Source: Pseudomonas sp. BGr12
GTDB lineage: Bacteria > Pseudomonadota > Gammaproteobacteria > Pseudomonadales > Pseudomonadaceae
Length of the DNA stretch: 58,456 nucleotides
Direction: 5' to 3'
Assembly: GCF_030272895.1 (NCBI RefSeq)
Contig: NZ_JALRNF010000040.1
Coordinates: 1-58,456 of the forward strand
A program made the translations under genes and the position numbers. This document shows positions 54,930-58,456 of this stretch, in pieces (within the stretch, counting starts at the first letter, position 1; each line of letters opens with the position of its first letter). The notes beneath the pieces were generated by a model, which did not search any database, had not been told where the DNA came from, and saw nothing but the letters and a program-made list of their open reading frames with translations.

Positions 54930-56006
54930 TCAGTCAGGATAGGCCAGCTTCAGCGAGGTGAGGTCCGAATGGGCGAAATTGACCTGATTGCGCCCACTGT
55001 TCTTGGCGGTGTACAGGGCCTTGTCGGCTTCGTTGAGCCAGGCCTCCGGGTCCGGCAAGGCCGGGTGGCAGCTGGCCAGGCCGATGCTCAGGCTGATGCG
55101 CAGGTCCGGCAACTGCGGATTGCGATAGCTGCCGACCCGCTCACGCAGCCGCTCCATGGCCTGTTTGGCCTGCTCCAGGCTGGTGTCGGGCAGGATCAGG
55201 CAGAACTCGTCGCCACCGTAGCGCCCCGCCAGATCGTCGCTGCGCAGGCTGCGCTTGAGTTCGTTGCTCAACTGGGTCAGGACACAATCGCCGACCACGT
55301 GGCCATAGGTGTCGTTGATGGCCTTGAAGTGATCGATGTCGATAAGTGCGATCACTGCCTGGCAATGCGCCTGCCGGCACGCCTGGAAACTGAGTTGCAA
55401 CAGGTCTTTCCAGGCGCCGTGGTTGAACAGGCCGGTCAGGCTGTCGGTACGGCTCAGGGCGCTCAGCCGATGCTTGTGCTCGGCAAGCTTCATGGCCAGG
55501 CGGTAACAGACCCAGCCGAGGGCCATGGGGTAGAGCGTGAGCATCGGCAGGCAGGCATAGACCTGCAGGGCGGTCGCCTGCAACTGCAGGCCGGCACCGA
55601 ACACGGCGATGGAAAGCCCGGCACCCAAGGCCTGGGCCAGCATCCCCTTGAAGAACAGGCGCTGGCCGCCGGCGGCGAGGTTGTTCATCGTCATCATTGC
55701 CAGGATGGTCACGCTGGGCAGGGGGTTGAACTGCATGGTGGCGGTCCAGAAACCGCCCATCAGAGAATCGGCCAGCATGTTGCGGTGTTCGGCGTGATAG
55801 GGCGTGCCAGCGCGGCGGGCAAGCTGATAGGCCAGGTGCGGCCAAAGCAGGCCATTGAACAGCAGCAGGCCCCAGGTCCATTGCGGCAGGGCCAGGGTGG
55901 AAATACCGGCTGCGACACTGAACATGCCGATCCCCAGGCCAATGATGCGCGGCAGGTATATTCTCCTGACGAACGAAAGTCCTTTGCCGCTTCTATTATC
56001 CATCAT
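54930..56006 (-). CDS. MASE2-GGDEF diguanylate cyclase (AdrA/DgcC-like)
   Basis: The 358-residue membrane protein begins with a MASE2 sensor domain, RRIYLPRIIGLGIGMFSV being the family start, with about six helices to residue 180. The cyclase domain has RYGGDEF preceded by the I-site RSDD, and SIGLASCHP. This is the layout of AdrA/DgcC, which activates cellulose synthesis in enterobacteria; no cellulose gene is in this window. It is the gene just upstream of the CHASE4 gene on the same strand, 50 bases away, so they may be co-transcribed. Confidence 0.88.
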   Translation of the reverse strand: MMDNRSGKGLSFVRRIYLPRIIGLGIGMFSVAAGISTLALPQWTWGLLLFNGLLWPHLAYQLARRAGTPYHAEHRNMLADSLMGGFWTATMQFNPLPSVTILAMMTMNNLAAGGQRLFFKGMLAQALGAGLSIAVFGAGLQLQATALQVYACLPMLTLYPMALGWVCYRLAMKLAEHKHRLSALSRTDSLTGLFNHGAWKDLLQLSFQACRQAHCQAVIALIDIDHFKAINDTYGHVVGDCVLTQLSNELKRSLRSDDLAGRYGGDEFCLILPDTSLEQAKQAMERLRERVGSYRNPQLPDLRISLSIGLASCHPALPDPEAWLNEADKALYTAKNSGRNQVNFAHSDLTSLKLAYPD

Positions 56007-56132
56007 GGCTGTTGGTCTGTTCCGGAGCGCCGTTTATCGCATTAAACCATTGAATATTGTTGATCAATCGAGCGCTATTGAAAAATGGCCTTACAAGCCA
56101 TTTCACAGTTGATGCAACCACCTTGGGATACT

Positions 56133-57233
56133 ATGAAACTCGCCCTTGTCCTTGGAGTGCTCATCCTCATGGCCCCCTTGTCTCCCCAGGCCGGTACACC
56201 CGCGCAACGCCAGGACGGGCGATACCTCAACCAGCGCCCGATGCCCCAGGACAGCGTGCTGAAAAAACTGCGCATCGGCTTGAAGTTCCTGGTGCTTGGC
56301 AAGCCGCCTGGCACCCGGCCCGATGTGGAAATTGCCGTGCAGCCCCTGAATCGGCAGCAACTGCTCGAGGCCCCCGACCACAGTTTGTGGCGCCTGGGCC
56401 ACTCCACGGTATTGCTCAAGCTGCGCGAGCGCTTCTTCATTACCGACCCGGTGTTCGCCGAACGCGCCTCGCCGGTGCAGTGGGCCGGGCCCCAGCGCTT
56501 TCACCAGCCGCCGCTCAAGCTCGACGAACTGCCACCGCTGACGGCAGTGATCCTGTCTCACGACCACTACGACCACCTGGACGAACAGGCTATCCGGCAA
56601 CTGGCCGATCGTGCCGAACATTTCCTCGCTCCGATGGGCGTCGGCGACCTGCTGATCAACTGGGGCGTTCCGGCCGCCAAAGTGCGGCAACTGGACTGGT
56701 GGCAGGAGACCCGGGTCGAGGGCATTCGATTCGTCGCAACGCCGGCACAGCATTTTTCCGGGCGCGGCCTGTTCGACAGCAACAGCACCCTGTGGGCGTC
56801 CTGGGTGATCCTGGATGAAAACCTGCGACTGTTCTTCAGTGGTGATACCGGCTATTTCGACGGTTTCAAGGAGATCGGCGAACAGTACGGGCCGTTCGAC
56901 GTCACCTTGATCGAAACCGGTGCCTACAACGTTGAATGGCCGAACGTGCACATGCAGCCCGAGCAGAGCCTGCAGGCCCACAAGGACTTGCGCGGGCGCT
57001 GGCTGTTGCCGGTGCACAACGGCACCTTCGATCTTTCGGTCCACAGCTGGCACGAACCATTCGACCGCATCCTGGCCCTGGCCAATGCTGCCCAGGTACC
57101 GCTCAGTACGCCGCAAATGGGTGAGCGGGTCAGTCTTGACCAGCCACACAGCGGCCCGGCCTGGTGGTTGCCAAAACCACTTCGCCAGCAGCAGAACGGC
57201 GGCGAACGAGTCATGGCAATGAGAGAGTGGTAA
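56133..57233 (+). CDS. Metallo-beta-lactamase-fold hydrolase (NAPE-PLD/UlaG-like), exported
   Basis: The 366-residue protein has a hydrophobic N-terminus (1-20), probably a signal peptide. The zinc site HDHYDHLD (HxHxDH) lies near residue 150, with further ligands in PAQHFSGRGL and FSGDTGYF. The pattern LGHSTVLLKL and DSNSTLWASWV fits the NAPE-hydrolysing phospholipase D group of this superfamily. The true substrate in bacteria is unknown. The start at 56133 is chosen for the signal peptide; an ATG 21 bases earlier is possible. Confidence 0.83.
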   Translation: MKLALVLGVLILMAPLSPQAGTPAQRQDGRYLNQRPMPQDSVLKKLRIGLKFLVLGKPPGTRPDVEIAVQPLNRQQLLEAPDHSLWRLGHSTVLLKLRERFFITDPVFAERASPVQWAGPQRFHQPPLKLDELPPLTAVILSHDHYDHLDEQAIRQLADRAEHFLAPMGVGDLLINWGVPAAKVRQLDWWQETRVEGIRFVATPAQHFSGRGLFDSNSTLWASWVILDENLRLFFSGDTGYFDGFKEIGEQYGPFDVTLIETGAYNVEWPNVHMQPEQSLQAHKDLRGRWLLPVHNGTFDLSVHSWHEPFDRILALANAAQVPLSTPQMGERVSLDQPHSGPAWWLPKPLRQQQNGGERVMAMREW

Positions 57234-57242
57234 GCGCCGGTG

Positions 57243-58133
57243 TCAGGTTTGCTTGCGTGTCGCTGCCTTGTTTCTGGGAGACGCAGGTAGCGGGGCAGGG
57301 GGCTTGCCACTGTCACTGCGTACCTGGGCATGGCTAATCAAGGCAAAGATGAAGCTGCCGCCAATGATGTTGCCGATCAGGGTGGGGGCGGCGAAGTCCA
57401 GCCAGAACACTTGCCAGCTGGCCTCGCCAGCCCAGACCAGATAGGACACCTCCACCGAACCGACAACGATGTGGGTGAAGTCGCCCAGTGCCATGAGGTA
57501 GGTGATCATCAGGATGATCCAGATCTTGGCGTGCTCCATGGAGGGGATCATCCAGACCATGGTGGCGATCATCCAGCCCGAGACGATGCCCTTGGCGAAC
57601 ATCTGGCCCAGGTCGTTCTCCATCACCTTGCGACCGACATCGAGAAAGGCCACGTCGGTTGTGCTGTCGAAAATCGGCAGGTGCAACATGATGTAGGACA
57701 CCAATAGTGTGCCTGCCAGATTACCTAGCAATACCACAGACCATAACCGCAGCAGGCGACCTAGGTTGTTCAGCGTTGGCTCGGTCATGACCGGCAGCAC
57801 GGCGGTCAGGGTGTTTTCGGTGAACAGTTGCTGGCGGGCCAGGATCACCGCCAGGAAACCAGCCGGGTAGCCCAGGCTTGCGATCACCTGGCTGCTGTCC
57901 CCTTCGGGCAGGCGTGCATAGAACAGCCCCATGGCCATCATCGACAGGCCCATGCTCAACCCGGCCGCCAGGGCTGACCACCACAGTGCAGCGATGGTGC
58001 GCTCCAGTTCCTGATCACCCTGGTAGCGGATGATTTCGTGCAATACCGCCGCGCGCGGTGGCTGGTTCTGCGTGACCTCCTGCTCTTCATCCGCCGACAG
58101 GCCCGGGGTCTTGGTGCTTTCGGTTTCGCTCAT
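57243..58133 (-). CDS. Formate/nitrite transporter-family protein (YfdC-like)
   Basis: The protein is 296 residues from the chosen start. A charged, acidic N-terminus (about 1-45) precedes six hydrophobic helices of the FocA/NirC fold, with RQQLFTENTLTAVLPV, the Omega-loop-like segment of the YfdC branch. This branch is less studied than FocA and its substrate is not established. The start MSETES at 58133 is preferred; an ATG at 58172 is in frame, and neither has a strong ribosome-binding site. It is convergent with the MBL gene, 9 bases apart. Confidence 0.83.
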   Translation of the reverse strand: MSETESTKTPGLSADEEQEVTQNQPPRAAVLHEIIRYQGDQELERTIAALWWSALAAGLSMGLSMMAMGLFYARLPEGDSSQVIASLGYPAGFLAVILARQQLFTENTLTAVLPVMTEPTLNNLGRLLRLWSVVLLGNLAGTLLVSYIMLHLPIFDSTTDVAFLDVGRKVMENDLGQMFAKGIVSGWMIATMVWMIPSMEHAKIWIILMITYLMALGDFTHIVVGSVEVSYLVWAGEASWQVFWLDFAAPTLIGNIIGGSFIFALISHAQVRSDSGKPPAPLPASPRNKAATRKQT

Positions 58134-58218
58134 GGCAGTGGCTCGCGTGGGGTGCCTTTTATTCAGAGCCATGGGGCAGGCGATTAGTTGCTGGGTGAAA
58201 CAAAGTTGAAATTAGCGC

Positions 58219-58246
58219 TTGACGCCCCGTTTTATCTCTCTATAAT
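58219..58246 (+). promoter_or_regulatory. rRNA-operon-like promoter P1
   Basis: TTGACG (58219-58224) and TATAAT (58241-58246) are separated by 16 bases. The bases after it (TCGCCCC) are the GC-rich discriminator of stringently controlled rRNA promoters. Confidence 0.85.
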
Positions 58247-58362
58247 TCGCCCCACTTCCGGCGCAGTCGAAACGGAAAACTCCTTGATAATCAATGAGTT
58301 GAATGTTTCAGGTAGTACCGGAAGGGCTTCGATCGCAAGGTCGGCAGCGGTGAAAAAGGTGG

Positions 58363-58390
58363 TTGACAGCGACGTTAAACGCTGTAGAAT
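58363..58390 (+). promoter_or_regulatory. rRNA-operon-like promoter P2
   Basis: TTGACA (58363-58368) and TAGAAT (58385-58390) have a 16-base spacer and a GC-rich discriminator (TCGCCTCCCGC). The sequence after it (GACGAGAGATCG) matches my memory of Pseudomonas rRNA leaders. No gene in the window follows, so the 16S gene should begin beyond the right edge. Confidence 0.87.
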
Positions 58391-58456
58391 TCGCCTCCCG
58401 CTGACGAGAGATCGCAGCGAGTCAAGCAGTTGAATTTGAACGAAAAACTTCAAAAT

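Noticed and set aside
58188..58433. An 81-codon plus-strand frame at the right edge
   Set aside because: It runs through both rRNA-type promoters and has no recognised domain.

Overview
The window is a high-GC, gene-dense bacterial chromosome segment. Gene content and repeats point to a fluorescent Pseudomonas of the P. putida/P. fluorescens type. The evidence is an aotJQMOP-type cluster, a QuiP-like acyl-homoserine lactone acylase, braCDEFG, pdxH, dinG, rapA, a CcoM-like peptide and seven REP-type inverted repeats, most with the core GCGGGGCAAGCCCGCTCC. From memory, the order quiP, OmpA-like genes, dinG, an esterase, pdxH and braG-C resembles the PA1032-PA1074 region of P. aeruginosa; this was not checked by a search. 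I see no insertion sequence, prophage, CRISPR array or tRNA gene.

Layout. 1-1.6 kb holds a cold-shock protein, dcd and a proline-rich small protein. 1.6-5.9 kb is a minus-strand basic amino-acid ABC operon (aotJQMOP order). 6-10.6 kb holds a pentaheme cytochrome c that looks like a two-family fusion, and quiP. 10.8-12.4 kb is a compact minus-strand four-gene operon (DUF6231-like, YchJ, LEA-type lipoprotein, His-rich SEC-C protein). 12.6-15.2 kb has two tandem OmpA-like lipoproteins, a DUF1145 protein and a Gly-rich collagen-like exported protein. 15.3-24.2 kb holds a CopD-like membrane protein, dinG, an agarase-like glycosidase, a serine esterase, an OmpA-like lipoprotein with a histone-H1-like tail, pdxH and a glycine-zipper lipoprotein. 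24.2-31.2 kb holds nhaA, a cysteine-synthase-fold enzyme, an FAD protein, a lipoprotein, a divergent SDR/LysR pair and an MxKDx repeat protein. 31.3-36.3 kb is the braCDEFG branched-chain amino-acid transporter.

37.2-39.3 kb encodes the most unusual gene, a 727-residue protein that carries recognisable FtsZ/tubulin nucleotide loops (T1, T3, T4, T6 and T7) inside a protein about twice the size of FtsZ. Then come a 3-hydroxyisobutyrate-dehydrogenase-family enzyme overlapping a convergent MHYT-GGDEF-EAL protein, rapA, three small genes including ccoM behind two ANR-type boxes, a FUSC/DUF1656/HlyD efflux operon with a palindromic operator, a second SDR/LysR pair with a palindrome between the genes, two more cyclic-di-GMP proteins, a metallo-beta-lactamase-fold hydrolase and a formate/nitrite-transporter-family protein. 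The window ends in two tandem strong promoters with GC-rich discriminators, typical of the leader of an rRNA operon whose 16S gene would lie beyond the right edge.

Functional themes are amino-acid import (aot, bra), envelope lipoproteins (at least seven), cyclic-di-GMP signalling (three proteins), quorum-signal degradation (QuiP) and respiratory cytochromes (pentaheme protein, CcoM). Product names are recognised from motifs and memory of the families, without database searches.
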